Below, in pieces: positions 1-12,047 of a stretch of 64,000 bases of DNA. Where the stretch lies: positions 1,426,476 to 1,490,475 of the forward strand of contig NW_015971540.1 in assembly GCF_000182565.1 (NCBI RefSeq), in the 5' to 3' direction. Under the pieces are notes generated by a model. The model saw only the letters and a list, made by a program, of their open reading frames with translations, ran no database searches and was not told where the DNA came from. Positions within the stretch are counted from its first letter, which is position 1. Each line of letters begins with the position of its first letter. The stretch comes from Spizellomyces punctatus DAOM BR117 (taxonomy: Eukaryota > Chytridiomycota > Chytridiomycetes > Spizellomycetales > Spizellomycetaceae). Position numbers and translations under genes: made by a program.

Positions 1-360
1 TACGAAACCAAGCCCGCAAAAAACGGACGCCCCTTCAGATCCGCATAATGCTCCTCTGCCAGCGCCTTGGATGGTACAATCGCCTTGATGCCAACCAACT
101 TGTACCCTTTCCTCTCAAACCTCTCAATGACATTCGCCACCAGTCCCCGCTGCGTCCCATCGGGCTTGATGGCTATAAATGTGCGCTCGATCCCGCCTTT
201 TTGTGCCGGCAGGGAAGGGGGCCTCGAGGTGGAGAGGGGAGGTAAGGAGCCCAAGGGTGGCCGCGCTACCCGTGGCGATGGCGACAATGCGGGGCCGTGC
301 CAGGCGGGGAAGCTGCTGGAAGGCTCTGCGGGCCAGGTGGGGAAGCATACGGGCAAACAT
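1..360 (-). CDS. Nucleoside diphosphate kinase, mitochondrial type (3' end beyond window)
   Basis: NDK transfers the gamma-phosphate between nucleoside di- and triphosphates. The minus-strand reading from about 196 down to 1 gives the family N-terminus ([11 protein letters not shown], then [19 protein letters not shown]), and the active-site half lies outside the window. Upstream of it an ATG at 360 opens a basic, Arg-rich leader followed by a short hydrophobic stretch ([15 protein letters not shown]). This resembles mitochondrial intermembrane-space NDKs, so mitochondrial targeting is inferred. Leader and NDK core are in different frames. The switch falls at a run of five T (198-202 on plus), where either a one-base indel or an intron of about 70 nt (donor in the leader, acceptor at the A run) would join them. 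I cannot decide between these. An in-frame extension up to 522 exists but looks non-coding. It shares a 197-bp upstream region with ARP1. Confidence 0.8.
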
Positions 361-557
361 GATGCGTTTGTTCTCCAATGAAATCCTTTTAATAAAAAAA
401 AGATGAAAGATGGAAATGTCTCCAAAACCCGCGAACGAGGCCCTTTTATATCCCGCTGATGGTTCCAACCAACCCACGCGCTCCTTCGCCCTCCCAAAGT
501 CGCCGCGATCTCTCCTCGGCATCCAACCATAGACGACAAGATTTAGACAATCAAAAG

Positions 558-1932
558 ATGGAATTTGACGATGTATTGACGAATCAACCTGTTGTTATTG
601 ATAATGTATGTCGTCTGTGCGTTTTAAAGAGTTGGTGGGACACTTGTTTAAATGTGCATTACAGGGGTCAGGCGTTATCAAGGCAGGTTTCGCTGGCGAC
701 GATCAGCCCAAATGTTTCTTTCCCTCCTTGTAAGTTACTTGTTCCATCTCCCTTTCTAGGCCTTACATTTACCGTGCATCATAGTGTGGGCCGCCCAAAG
801 CATCACCGCGTTATGGCCGGTGCAGTCGAAGGTGACACATTTATTGGGAAAAAGGCCCAAGAGCTACGTGGATTGTTGCGAATAAGGTACCCGATGGAAC
901 ACGGAGTTGTTACGGATTGGGATGATATGGAGAGAATTTGGGGGTTTGTGTATGAGGAAGAACTCAAGATATTGTCAGAGGAGGTGCGTTCTAGGCAACT
1001 TTAGAGTTGGGTCAACCATGTCCTAAAAGAAGGGAAAAACAACAGCACCCAGTCCTCTTAACAGAAGCCCCCCAAAACCCCCGCACAAACCGCGACACCG
1101 CCGCCCAAATCCTATTTGAGACCTTCAATGTCCCCGCCCTCTTTCTCTCCATCCAAGCCGTGCTCGCTCTCTACGCCTCAGGTCGAACAACCGGTATCGT
1201 CCTTGACATTGGTGATGGCGTCACACATGCTGTACCCGTCTACGAAGGCTTTTCCATGCCGCATGCCGTTAGAAGGGTGGACATGGCTGGACGAGATATC
1301 ACACATCACCTTCAACTCTTGTTGCGCAAATCAGGATACTCACTCTCCACATCTGCCGAAAAAGAAGTCGTACGCATCATAAAGGAGAAAACATGTTACA
1401 TTGCATCCAATCCCGCCAAGGAGGAAAAAGAGGCTGTTGGAAAATACGAGGACTTTATCTTACCCGATGGCACACCCCTTAAACTCGGACCAGAACGCTT
1501 CAGGGCCCCTGAAATCCTCTTTGCACCTGACCTCATCGGCCAAGAATTCCCAGGTGTTCACCAGCTTTGCGTAGACGCCATTCAAAAAGCCGATATGGAC
1601 CTCCGGAAACACCTGTACTCAAACATGGTGCTGAGTGGCGGTACGACTCTTTGCCGGGGCTTTGGAGATCGGCTTTTGGGAGAAGTCAAGCGGTTGGCAC
1701 TCAAGGATGTCAAGATAAAGATTTATGCACCACAAGAACGAAAGTATTCGACATGGATCGGCGGGTCGATTTTGGCTTCTTTGAGTATGTCTGCTGTTTT
1801 GATTGAGTGACGATTGACTAGCTACTCATGACTTTTTGTCTTTGCCACTTAGGTACATTTAAAAAGATGTGGGTGTCAGCTGAAGAATACCAAGAAGACC
1901 CCGATATTATTCACAAAAAGTTTATGGGGTGA
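558..1932 (+). CDS. ARP1: Actin-related protein 1 (centractin, dynactin filament)
   Basis: Arp1 forms the short actin-like filament of dynactin, the activator of cytoplasmic dynein. Five exons (558-605, 665-729, 785-983, 1046-1784, 1853-1932) join in frame to 376 residues, the same length as animal centractin. The start [16 protein letters not shown] and the nucleotide-binding loop [16 protein letters not shown] match Arp1, followed by [33 protein letters not shown] and the C-terminal [19 protein letters not shown]. The last two, with the terminal [14 protein letters not shown], separate Arp1 from conventional actin (KQEYDESGPSIVHRKCF). All introns have GT-AG ends and are 55-68 nt. It is divergent from the NDK gene. 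Confidence 0.95.
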
Positions 1933-2108
1933 ATGTCTTTAATTTATGGGCTGTTGTATATAGAATGTGTGTGCGTTTTTCCTTGCCAACGGTGTCGTGT
2001 GAGTAGCCCCCGTCAGTGGGATGGCAATGTCGCTCAAAGAGAGCATCTTCTATCCTTGACCTCCTCCAAAATCCAATAAAAGCCGTCCTCTACTCTGCAT
2101 ACAACCCT

Positions 2109-3188
2109 CTAGTGCTCCGAAACTTCCGCATACCGATCAAATGTCTCTTTTGATACCGCAAACCCCCTCACAACATCTGCCTCCAGAAAATGCATCTTGC
2201 CACAAATCACCAGAGAGTGCAACGGAGGCCCGAAATCGACTGATTGGAGTTCCTCCAGTGTCCCTGCGACAATTTGCTGTGTGGCAGAACCGAGACGTGC
2301 TAGGCCGACTGCGATGGTGGTCGGACTGTAGGCGTCTGTGGTGACGGAAAGGAGTTGGGTGATGGCGGTTGGGATGGACATGTAGCGGGGAGGTTCGTAG
2401 ATTTTGCGGCCGCTAATATGTACGTGCTGTTGGTCATTATGCCTATTTAAATACAAAGACATTTGATGTACGTACCGAGCCAGATTTTCAATACTTTGTT
2501 CTTTCACTTTAATATCTGCGCAAACAAAATACGTTATCACCACTCACTCTCCCAAACGTCACCCTCTACAGAAACACTTACCTAACAGACACAAGGTATG
2601 TAATCCCATCTGCCGATTCGCCCCAATCTTCTCCACAAAACTATCCGGTCTCCACGTCTCTGTAAAAAACACAATCGACACGGTCTGGCCGTACTGGTAC
2701 AATGAAAGTCCACAACACCCAACAGCATTCATGACGCTCGCATTGTGGATCGGTACGGTGGGGATCCCCCGTTCTTGGGCTCGCAGAACAAGGTCGGTGT
2801 GGGTTGTTGCGCTACGCCAATATTAGTTACGACCGAGCAGACTAGTTCTTTGCAACAGCAAGCATACCCGAATGGATCTCCAACGACGAGAAAGGCGACA
2901 TTAACTTTATCAGCGTCTTGTAAAATGGCGTCAGATTCCGTTTCGACCATATCTCGATCGGCAATAATAACGGGGCGTTCATAGAATGCCTCCTATATGC
3001 TACATGTCAATACTAAAATTCTCTATTGGACAAATGTTTGGGTACTCTACCAGTCGCTCTTTCCCAACTCCCAAAATACTCGTATACGCCTCCAAGTAAA
3101 TTCGTGAGCATGATTTGACGGCTTCAAGGCCCTTGACAGTAATATCCTTTTCGTCCGATAGGCCTAGGCCTATAATGTAGAGCACCAT
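2109..3188 (-). CDS. DPH5: Diphthine methyl ester synthase (diphthamide biosynthesis)
   Basis: Dph5 is the SAM-dependent methyltransferase that methylates the modified histidine of eEF2 during diphthamide synthesis. Five exons (3188-3051, 2992-2868, 2811-2582, 2515-2476, 2412-2109) join in frame to 278 residues. Family signatures read through the junctions: [20 protein letters not shown] at the start, YLEAYTSIL, the [10 protein letters not shown] segment, [64 protein letters not shown] and [11 protein letters not shown]. The length is close to the family norm. ATG 3188 was chosen because it opens the conserved N-terminus, although the frame stays open upstream to 3302. It lies head-to-head with the ATP synthase e gene across 153 bp. 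Confidence 0.95.
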
Positions 3189-3341
3189 GTTGACCAACAA
3201 AACCGTTCGCCAGGCCATCCCCGCCGAGCACCTTTGGCACCTCCATCTGAGGCTTGTTGACATGACAACGTCTTGGTCACCTTTTACGTAAAGCTCGATC
3301 ATACACCTCTACTCTCCGCAAACTTATCACCTCAAGCAATA

Positions 3342-3792
3342 ATGTCCAACCTCACCAACATCCATACTTTAAACGTAAGGTCCCATTTGTCAGTCTATAT
3401 TCCGCAAACTAATACTTGACTAGCTTCTCCGATGGACGGCCCTCGGAACTGGTATTCTCTATGGAGGACTCAAAAGACAATATTTAGTCTCGTATGTCCA
3501 GGAACGCAAACAGGAGCGTGACAAAAAGTTGTTTGAGGAATTGGTGTACGAAGCGAGGGTGGTTTATACGGCGTTAAAGGAAAAGGAGCTGGCGGAAGTG
3601 GCAAAGAAAGAGTTTGGCAGTAGGTTTCGTTGTCCCCTCTCCAGTGTTTGCAAACGGTTTTGTTTATTTTGGGTTTGTTTGCTCTGTATAGTTGAGGCTA
3701 TCGATCCGGATGACTACCGATTTGATGCAGAAAAGTACCTCAACTTTTTGATTGCCCAACAAGAAAAGGAGGCGGCCATCTTGCAAAAGTAG
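3342..3792 (+). CDS. TIM11: Mitochondrial ATP synthase subunit e
   Basis: Subunit e sits in the inner mitochondrial membrane at the Fo dimer interface and helps shape cristae. Three exons (3342-3374, 3424-3619, 3692-3792) encode 109 residues. The N-terminal membrane helix LLRWTALGTGILYGGLKRQY carries the GxxxG-type packing motif at the place where family members have YSALGLGVFYG. A charged coiled-coil-like stretch follows, then the fungal-type tail IDPDDYRFDAEKYLNFLI. The first ATG is followed by only 11 codons before intron 1, so the start rests on exon joining and on the helix lying near the N-terminus, as in the family. The symbol follows the yeast name (TIM11/ATP21). Confidence 0.85.
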
Positions 3793-4063
3793 GCGCGTTG
3801 CGTGCGATCTGTGTGGTTTTAATGGGCTGTTGATGGGAATAGGTATCCCGTGGGCATATGATAGCAAGTTGGCATTGACAGATAGCTCATATACGCATAC
3901 GCAATAAACAGAAAACTGAGACAGTCTTTCACATTTCGCAGCTGTCCATTCCCATCCTATCGATTTTATTAGCTAGGAAATAAAAGAAACGTGAAAACAC
4001 AATATACACATGACATCTCAACCTGTGCAAAAAAATAATGTACATGAATCCAGCATTCACCAT

Positions 4064-6766
4064 CTATGCCAACCCATCCACCCCTAGTAATGCCACGATC
4101 ACTCCAAGCATCCCTATATCCAAACCTCTTGCCCACCACCCCATATTGATTGAAACGACATCAAAGACTTCCATACGCCCAACCGTACCTGTACCGAAAG
4201 GGAGCTCATGAGTCAGTCGAGAGAGTGTCATATGGAAGACGAGTTGTACGAAGATGAGGAAGGTGCCGAGGTTCTATGTGAGGTCAGCTCTTTGTAAAGC
4301 CTGCACACGACAAACAGGGGAACTTACCACTCGTTGCTTTGTTCCTTCTCCAACATGTTTACGTCGACCGAGGTATAAAGAACAGCACAAGCTGATGCAA
4401 AGAGCTAGGCTCAGTCCTACCGCATATAGTGCGCTACGATGGGCCTGTGCAAATATGAACCACGCTGCACATCAATTCCGATGCAATGGACATACATACC
4501 CCAGTGATTTGCAGCAAGACACCAAACACCATCAGCAATCGAGCTATCTTGGTCCCCGATTTGAATCGCTGCCGCGAACTTTGAAATGCGCGTAGTTGCC
4601 GATCGTCGTCGTCAAGTTTTGTAGAGCTCGCAAAGGCCCATTCGATGCCGAGTGACTGTTCATAGAGTTGGACAAAGGCGAGAATGCTTTATATAACGAA
4701 CGGATGCTTACCTCAGCCAATGGATCCTTTGGTACACCGCCATCCACTGACAGGCGTTCCCGCCCCCGCTTCCAAAACCAGACGAAACCGCTTCCTTTGG
4801 GGTATCCATTACCTTGCTGAAAAAAACGAGTAAGTCGGGGTAATACGTGGGCTATAGTATGCCGCATCCACCCACCTCAGGTAATTGTGCATCTGCCTTC
4901 TGATCAATATTCACTTTCAGAGGTGCCGGCGGCATCATATTGATACGGGCGGGTTCTATAACACGTAATGTACAGGCACTCTGATATAGCAACTGGAAGC
5001 TGATCCTATTACTCAAAGGTCACCCTCATGGGTGCGATGAAGGATGGTTACGTACCGTGATAGATACCACAAGGAAAAAGCCATGAATAGTGAGCGTCGC
5101 AACCGGACTCCATACACCACGCACAATGTAGAGTGCCAAGGTTCTTAACGCAAACAACTCAAGCTGCAGCCACTGAATTCCAACAAATAACATCAATCCA
5201 CCATGTCACAGATATATCAGACAGCATATGATTACCTGATACTCGTTCTGATTCCGTATCTTTGCATTCATTCTCGGTCGTGTGATCCACAAGGGATTCA
5301 TCACAATGGCCGGTGCAGACAGAGCGTTGAGCCATGACAATGGAAGCAGACAAGTACACAAACATTGTACGCTGTCGGATGAGCTCATGGGAAAGCGAAA
5401 GAGACAGTCTAATCCCCATAGAGAGCGCCAGGTTGGAAGGGGGGTGCCAGTACCAGGCGACCATGTGCACCCGGCATGATTAAATGAAATTGGGTAAAGG
5501 ACACCTATAGAGATCATTATAAATGGGCAGGCTGTGGTAACTGGTTCTAGCGCAACGTACCATAAATATGGAGCGCCAACATAGCGATGATACTGGCGCC
5601 TAGACACAACATCGCAGTCGCCCACAGATAGGGTAAACTTTCCATGTTGATCCATATTCGCGATGAATCGGCGGCGGATCGCCACTGCTGTGACGACTTT
5701 AGTGATTGGTACAGTAAGTGATGCTTCATCTTTTCGTAGGAGCTGTGCAGAGAGGCTTGGACGTTGTCGGCGCAGAGTGGACACACTGGAGGATATTTCT
5801 TCTCCAGTTGTCGTTTGTAATCTTCCACAGTTTCATTAAAATAGTCCTGGAGGGCGTCAGATCGGGATCTTAGGATATATAATCGAAACAGATCGCACTT
5901 GAAGAATGAAAGAGATGTTACCTCGTCTCCTGGATCATACTCTGCAACGAGGCGCATGACCAGATTCTGATTCTGTATGCAGACTTGACAGAATGCAGGT
6001 CGGGTGGATACGTCAACGGCTATCATCGCGCGGTCAGGGATGAGTCGCTAACTTTCACGTTGAATCGAGCCAGGATAGGACGCACCTCGATCTCTCAAGC
6101 TCGTAGTCATGGTGCTTGGTTGCCCCGGTCTTCGCCGCCCGATCTTTTTATTGCAAAGATCTTAATGAGTTCTGGGCCCAGCCGTAGCGAAAAAGCGTCA
6201 AGACTCTCCACCCACACTTTCATCCCCATTCCAACTCGAGCACAGATCGCAGTACCAGCTTTGACCCCCCATAACCGCAAGTCGTTCCTTGGGAAGGATG
6301 ACGTTCTGATTGCAGTAAAAGCATGTCACAGTCGCGGTATCATTTCTCCAGTTTTTATACGATTGCTGAAGACTGGCAGGCGGTAAAGACGTGAGCGCGC
6401 GCGAGCCCCAAGCCAAATAGGTTCCGTCTCCATATCTAGAGCATACCTTTTTATTAGAGGTGATGTCACATACCACCGAACTGTCCACCAGATCAGGTGA
6501 ACTGCTGAGGCGACGACGAGCAAGGCGAGAGCAATCAGCGACGGTCTCCACCCGCCTGTAAAGACCGACTGCACATCCAAGTATGTGCTAGGGAGTAGAT
6601 TGATGACCGCTAATGCCGGAAGCAACAAGAGCAACCCCTCCTGCTGCCGTCGTCCTCCTCCCGGCATGGCCAGAACTGAAAGCAAAACAAACGAATTGCA
6701 CACCACCAGCTGGATAACCCAATGCATTCCAATGCCAAATCGGCTGCAATCGGAACCGTTTATCAC
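4064..6766 (-). CDS. IMA1: Ima1/Samp1 (TMEM201) inner nuclear membrane protein
   Basis: Ima1/Samp1 proteins lie in the inner nuclear membrane and link chromatin or LINC complexes to the nuclear envelope. The Ima1_N zinc-binding region is clear: CFYCNQNVILP and WYCDLCSSWNGDE (exon near 6370-6219), PAFCQVCIQNQNL (near 6000-5925), then DYFNETVEDYKRQLEKKY followed by CPLC (5845-5565). Downstream exons carry several hydrophobic helices (for example LPYLWATAMLCLGASIIAML, LALYIVRGVWSPVATLTI, ARLLMVFGVLLQ, FLIFVQLVFHM). The last is GMLGVIVALLGVDGLA before the stop at 4064. A hydrophobic N-terminal exon (LIALALLVVASAVHLIWW) precedes the zinc module, as in animal Samp1. It joins either from a GTATGT or a GTATGC donor near 6470-6440, and both keep frame. 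The exact start (6766 or an internal Met) and a few small exons are not resolved. Confidence 0.82.
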
Positions 6767-6833
6767 CGCGCGCGTTCAGCCGGAAATAAACCAAAAGTCC
6801 AACGGGCTTAAAAACGAAATATCGACGGTAACA

Positions 6834-8098
6834 ATGCCCGTCGTCCAAATTAGCTGCTCAGGACATAACCCCCAAAAGGCGCTCGTGTCCATCGACAGAT
6901 ATCCATCGCTCGCTTCCTTTTTACAAACTCTTCCAGCTCGCTTCAATGTCAAGCCGCATCCGAGAGCAAGTCTTACCTACGTCGAGAATGGCCAGCCATA
7001 CGATATTACCGACGACGAAGGCTGGATGATCGCATTAGGCGAGATGGAAACGCAACCCAAGCCAACGCTGGTTTGGACACTTCCTGTATCTGGGACGAAG
7101 CGGGAGCGGGAATTGCAGGATGCGGATCGGTAAGTGGAGCCTTGAGAGAAGCCACCGCCGCCCTTTGTCAAATTCGCAACATGCACATGAACTGCGTCTC
7201 AAAGCCGAATCTTGGTTTTTAGGGAAGGAATGGATGTACTGAGTCAACTCTTGGCATCACCAGCGGCAACAGCCGCAGCTGCAGCTGCTGCAAGTCCCAG
7301 CGGTACCTCCGAGGTCCCTGTGCCACCAAAACGTCGGAGAAGGTCAAGCAAAAACCCAAACATTGACGGCTCACCCGCAGCTCCCGCACATGTAAAGCGT
7401 CAGCAACAACAAACAGAGCTGTACCGAGTGAGTTTCGCTTTTTTTGTTCTTGATTTCCCTCAATTGATGGCGGCTGACTGTCTTGCATTATTGCTCCGCA
7501 GCGAATTTCAAAGGAACAGGGCCACGCAGCAGCATTCGACGCTCTTGATAAAGCCTGGCAAGAGCGTTTCTACGCTTTGGCGGATATAGTCCAAGATATT
7601 TTTGGCTCCCGTCATTACCTCCTCAACCCTCTCGAAGTCGCCTGCCCCCTCTGCCTCGCCAGCATCAAACTCTCCCAGATATGTGAGAGAAGAATGGGAA
7701 ACCTCATGCACGCGCAGCACCATCTGCGTAAAGTGCATTACGATAGTCCTATACCAGTTGTTCAAAATACCGCACGGGCTTTGGTACAGAGATGGGAAGA
7801 GAGATTTGGAAATGCAAAAATGTGTGTGACGCCACTCACAGAAGAGATGAAGCGTTGTTTGCGGGATATCAATGGAGGTCGAGATGTGCCACTTCAACCG
7901 CAACAGCATGTGACGTCGCAGGAAGCGGGTCATCCGCAGTTGGTGGGGCCACCGCAGGTGGTTGGAATGAGTTTGGCACACCCGCCGGATGCTCATCCCG
8001 CCGCGACCTTGGGGCATCAGGCTGGAGCCCAAGGGGTGTTGAGCATGGCCCCGCAGGGCATGCAACACGTAGCCCATGTAATGATGTCCAGTCGGTAG
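6834..8098 (+). CDS. Unidentified protein with PB1-like N-terminus and a C2H2-like zinc motif
   Basis: I do not recognise this protein. Exons 6834-7129, 7223-7427 and 7502-8098 join in frame to 365 residues. The first ~70 residues (VVQISCSGHNPQKALVSID, then SLTYVENGQPYDITDDEGW) resemble a PB1/ubiquitin-like fold by pattern only. An Ala-rich run and a basic cluster (PPKRRRRSSKNP) follow, the latter a plausible nuclear localisation signal. The third exon has a helical region and one CPLC...H-X3-H...H motif (CPLCLASIKLSQICERRM, then HAQHHLRKVHY). It ends in a Gln/His/Pro-rich tail. The start at 6834 is the first ATG giving the ordered N-terminal domain. It is divergent from IMA1 with only about 70 bp between. 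Nuclear location is an inference. Confidence 0.7.
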
Positions 8099-8331
8099 CT
8101 TTTTCGAAGCGATCGTTTCCACTGTAGATTTTTTGACTTCGATTGTAGTAATATCTTTTATGTGAACATATATTTCTCGTGTGCAATTCTAAAGTGTCAA
8201 ATAATGACAAATTCCAAAAAGTGGAAACATAAAAACCACTGGTTGAAACTATTCTACAGCTATACGACTCATAAAAAAATTCCCAATTGCATAAACCTAA
8301 TACCAAATAAATAAGGAGTATTATGTACGAA

Positions 8332-11300
8332 CTAATCTTCATCTGGAACATTACAGGATGCGTTAGTTTAACTTGTAGATATAAGCGCATGACACGAGAA
8401 TGCAACACCAACCTGTATCTGGCTCCTTGGCCCCTCCCTCCACCAACCACTTCATATGTCTTGCTCTGCGTCGAATTTCTCGTGCCTTCTGCTCATTCCG
8501 AGTAAGCTTCTTCTTCTTTGGTTTGCTCGCAACCTTTTCCTCAATCTTTTTCCGAGCCGCTTCTTCCTTTTCGTTATCTTCAAATGCATCGTCATTGACA
8601 GCCCCTTTACCCTTCTTGGTCAACTGTCCAGCCTCAACATGCCACTTTTCAGGACAAAGTGCACCCACAAACTCTTCATTGTGCGAGATCATGACAACAG
8701 CACCGCCCCAATCCCGAATGGCGACAGCTAGACCACCCAACGAGTCACGGTCCAAGTAGTTGGTTGGCTCGTCAAGGACGAGCATATGGGGATTGTTCCA
8801 CATGGCGGCAGCAATGACAACCTTGACCTTTTGACCGCCGGAAAGACCACTGATGGGATTGTTGTCCGCAATGTCGCCGTCCAACCCAACATCTTCAATG
8901 TGCTTACGAATGACAGTCGGACTGAGCTCACGGTATCCCTGTCCTTCTCTCGAAGCTTCGCGATCATCGAATGCTTGGACCAACTTTTGGAACCCGAGTT
9001 CCAAGAGCTTTTCCCGTGAAACCCAAGTGTTGTGCTTGGGAAGAAATCCGACCCACTTTATTTCATACTGGAACGACTTTTTCAGCTTTGCTCGACCAAT
9101 CAGGTACTCGACTTTACGTTTCGACCCATTTACATCGACCAAGGTCTCCATCTGCGCTACATCCTGTTCAGTCAGTTTACGTGACTCCTTCTCAAGCACT
9201 TCACGATCCTCTCCAGTTTGGTATCGCCATTGGATGTATTGATTTGGCGTCTTCTCAAGATGTTGATCCAAATGGTGGAAGGCGTGCTGGGCAACGTATC
9301 CAATACGCAAGTTGGGGTGTTTCCAGACTTGACCTTCCTGGGGAATCGCCTCACCAGTTAAAACCTTGATCAAGGTAGATTTACCGGCACCGTTGGGCCC
9401 GATGATGGCTACACGAGATGAAAGGGAGACGCCAGCTGTGACATTTTGAAGAGAGGGTTTCGGCGCGCCCGGATAGGTGTATGTTGCGTTCGTCATCTTG
9501 AGGATAGATTTTGTCTTACTGTTGATGCCTTGAAGGAAAGCAGGTGGGGGAAACGTGAACTTGAGGTTTTCGGTAGATAGTGTGTAGTAGGACTTTGCTT
9601 CAGGTTTTCTCTCCACAAACTTTGACAAGTTGCCCTTGTAATATACCAACTTTTTCCGCTCATAGTGGATGATGTCAGTGCATACATTGTCCAAAAATCC
9701 AGAATCGTGGGAGACGACCAAGACTGTGAGTCTCTTTTGGCTGTTGAGGTAGTTCTCCAACCAAGCGACGTTGCCTACGTCCAAGTGATTTGTAGGCTCG
9801 TCCAACAACAAAAGGTCGGCGTTCATCAAAATCGCACGAGCAAGCTCCAGTTTCATTTTCCAGCCTCCGGAAAGGTTTCCAACCTGGATATCCAATCGAT
9901 CATCTGTGAACCCAACCTCGACAAGTGCCTTCTTGATATCGTCACGAGAGAGATCCTTCAAGCGAGAATCTGATGCAACAAAGTCGAGTACTGGCAAGCT
10001 AGTGTCCTCTCCCTGAAGGCTGTGTTCCACCAGGACAGCACGGATTTCCTCAGGCGGGGGGAAATTTTCAACTTTGCCCAGCGAGATAGCGCGCATAAGG
10101 GTAGACTTTCCGGCACCGTTCCGACCGCACAAGCCATAACGGCGTCCCCGCATCAGCCGCAAGGTGGTATGGTTGAGAAGCATCATACCACCGTACGCCA
10201 AACTAAAATCGCAGCTGCAAAGCTCTTCACCTTCCTCAGCCTCCAGACCAGACTCCTGCTGCCGGCGAATATGATCCACCTCACGATAGTGTGCCGCCAA
10301 CCGCTTTGCGATTAGTTCAGCTTGTTCTGGAGCGATGAAGGACGATAGATATGGCGCGCAGGCTCCCTTCCACTCTTCATCGCCGTATACGTCACTTACA
10401 ATCACTTCTCTTAAAAGGGAGGTGGTGTAATCAATTGAAATCTGCGTGAAAGCGTCCACGGCGGTCAATTGAGCAACGTCCGCCAGTAGGTTCTTTAGGC
10501 GGTTCAAGATTTCGGCTTCTGAAGGAATGTGCGATTTTGACGTTTCCCCTTCTGTCCCATCACCGCCTGCCTTGACCAACGTGTTTCGTGCAGTCGTCGC
10601 CAAGGAACGAATTTCGGGGAAAGCTGCCGTTTCAATAATCTTATCAAGCCCAGGTAGCAGCTGAGGCAGGAACTGGCCAGCCTCCGCAGGGTCGCGGACA
10701 AGTTTGCACAGGTTATCAGTAATGACGGCAGCCGGTCGTAGCACCGCCGCAGAACGCTCATTCAGCGCACGAACGAGAAGAGGCACCATGATGGCCAATG
10801 CAGGGCCAGTTACTTCGGCTACAAAGGTAGTTGCAGACAGTTTTTGAATACATTCGGGAACTTCGGTTGGCCTGGCCATGCAGCTGACCAACATGGGGAG
10901 GTGTGGAGCGATATCTGGGTTATTTGCAACCTTGCAAACGTTCATCATGCACTTTGTGGCAGCTTGCGATACTTCCGTTTTCGTGTCGTGGAGGCATTCG
11001 GTCACTTGAGGGATAATTTCGGGGAGAGCAAGCGCAATTTGTTCGGGAGCACTGTTTGCCAGCTTGCCCAGTACTTCCAAAGCGCCAACTCGCGTTTGCC
11101 ATTTCCTGCCCATCGCATCGTACAATATCGGCAACACAATACGAGTTGCGTAAGGAGACGGCAGTGACATTAGCGTTCCAACGGCCATTTCCGCGGCCTC
11201 TCGTACAGGTTGTCCCTTATCCGCATAGCAGTCGAGCATGATAGATAGCAACGGCAAGAGGTACGGCTCGCCAGCGCGACCTAACACACGTGCCAAACCA

Positions 11301-11530
11301 TGCAGTCCCAATAGCGCACCTTCTCGTGCCAGACCAGACTTTTTGTTTTGCGCTTGTTGTGTGAGATTGTCGAGGACGCCGCATGTGTGCAGAGTGTAAA
11401 GCCCAATTGATTTTATCACTCCCCCGAGGTCAGCAGCAATAGAGACGCACTCGTCGCTTGTTTCACAGGTATACAGCTGGTTGAGGAGCTCCGGAATGCG
11501 GGATGACGGGATAAAGTCTGCAAAGCCCAT
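8332..11530 (-). CDS. YEF3: Translation elongation factor 3 (ABCF-type ATPase)
   Basis: EF-3 is the ribosome-bound ATPase that releases E-site tRNA during elongation and is a hallmark of fungi. The reading 11530-8413 is open throughout and encodes N-terminal HEAT repeats (about residues 1-320) and a linker helix bundle. ABC1 follows (Walker A GRNGAGKST, signature LSGGWKMKLELA, LLLLDEPTNHLD), then ABC2 (Walker A GPNGAGKST, signature LSGGQKVKVVIAA, LDEPTNYLD). A chromodomain-like insertion lies in ABC2 (YLIGRAKLKKSFQYEIKWVG). The tail is Lys-rich. A final intron 8412-8343 probably splices to a tiny last exon (8342-8332) giving DTDED, for 1,042 residues, close to yeast EF-3. Without that splice the frame runs on to 8363 with an odd cysteine/tyrosine tail, which I consider unspliced read-through. 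Confidence 0.96.
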
Positions 11531-12047
11531 TGTGTTCTTGTTTTGGCCGAGTCGAGCTGCACCAACAACAGTCTAAAAAGAGCCCAACCAATGGAAGGGC
11601 CAACAAACAGGAAAAAGATCCCCAGCAAATGGAGAAAACTAAAAAGCCAAGAACGATGCGATGGGGGGATCCCTTGTTCGTTGGTGTTTTTTTTTTCTTC
11701 CAACCCCTAACTTATCGAAACGCGAGGGAAACCCCAACCACGTTTTTTAAAGTCTCGCCTGCAGCTGAAAAAATGGGTGCTGACTAATCATATTATGTCA
11801 GCCAAAAGCGCAGTTTGTACAATACGATTTACATTTGACTAGCAACTCAAAAGCCTTCTCTGCCCGACATGAGCGCTGTAAAGAAAGTGTCATGAGCATG
11901 GGTATGACGAGGAATGCCGCCGATTCACCATACCAAATAGTCTCAACATCATATCAGGTGACATGACGAGCACTCGAGGTTGCGTTCCATTGTCATTGTC
12001 TGCTCCGATCCCATCCATGTCCACGCCATCTGCGCCATAGAAATACG
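11531..12047. other. Intergenic region, EF-3 promoter side
   Basis: This stretch separates the start of EF-3 (minus, reads leftwards from 11530) from the stop of the WD40 gene at 12048. It holds a poly-T tract near 11690 and AT-rich sequence, and no supported gene. It should contain the EF-3 promoter and the 3' untranslated region of the WD40 gene. Confidence 0.6.

Noticed and set aside
8363-8412. EF-3 C-terminal tail read without splicing
   Set aside because: A consensus-like intron removes it and joins to DTDED, giving a more typical acidic EF-3 end.
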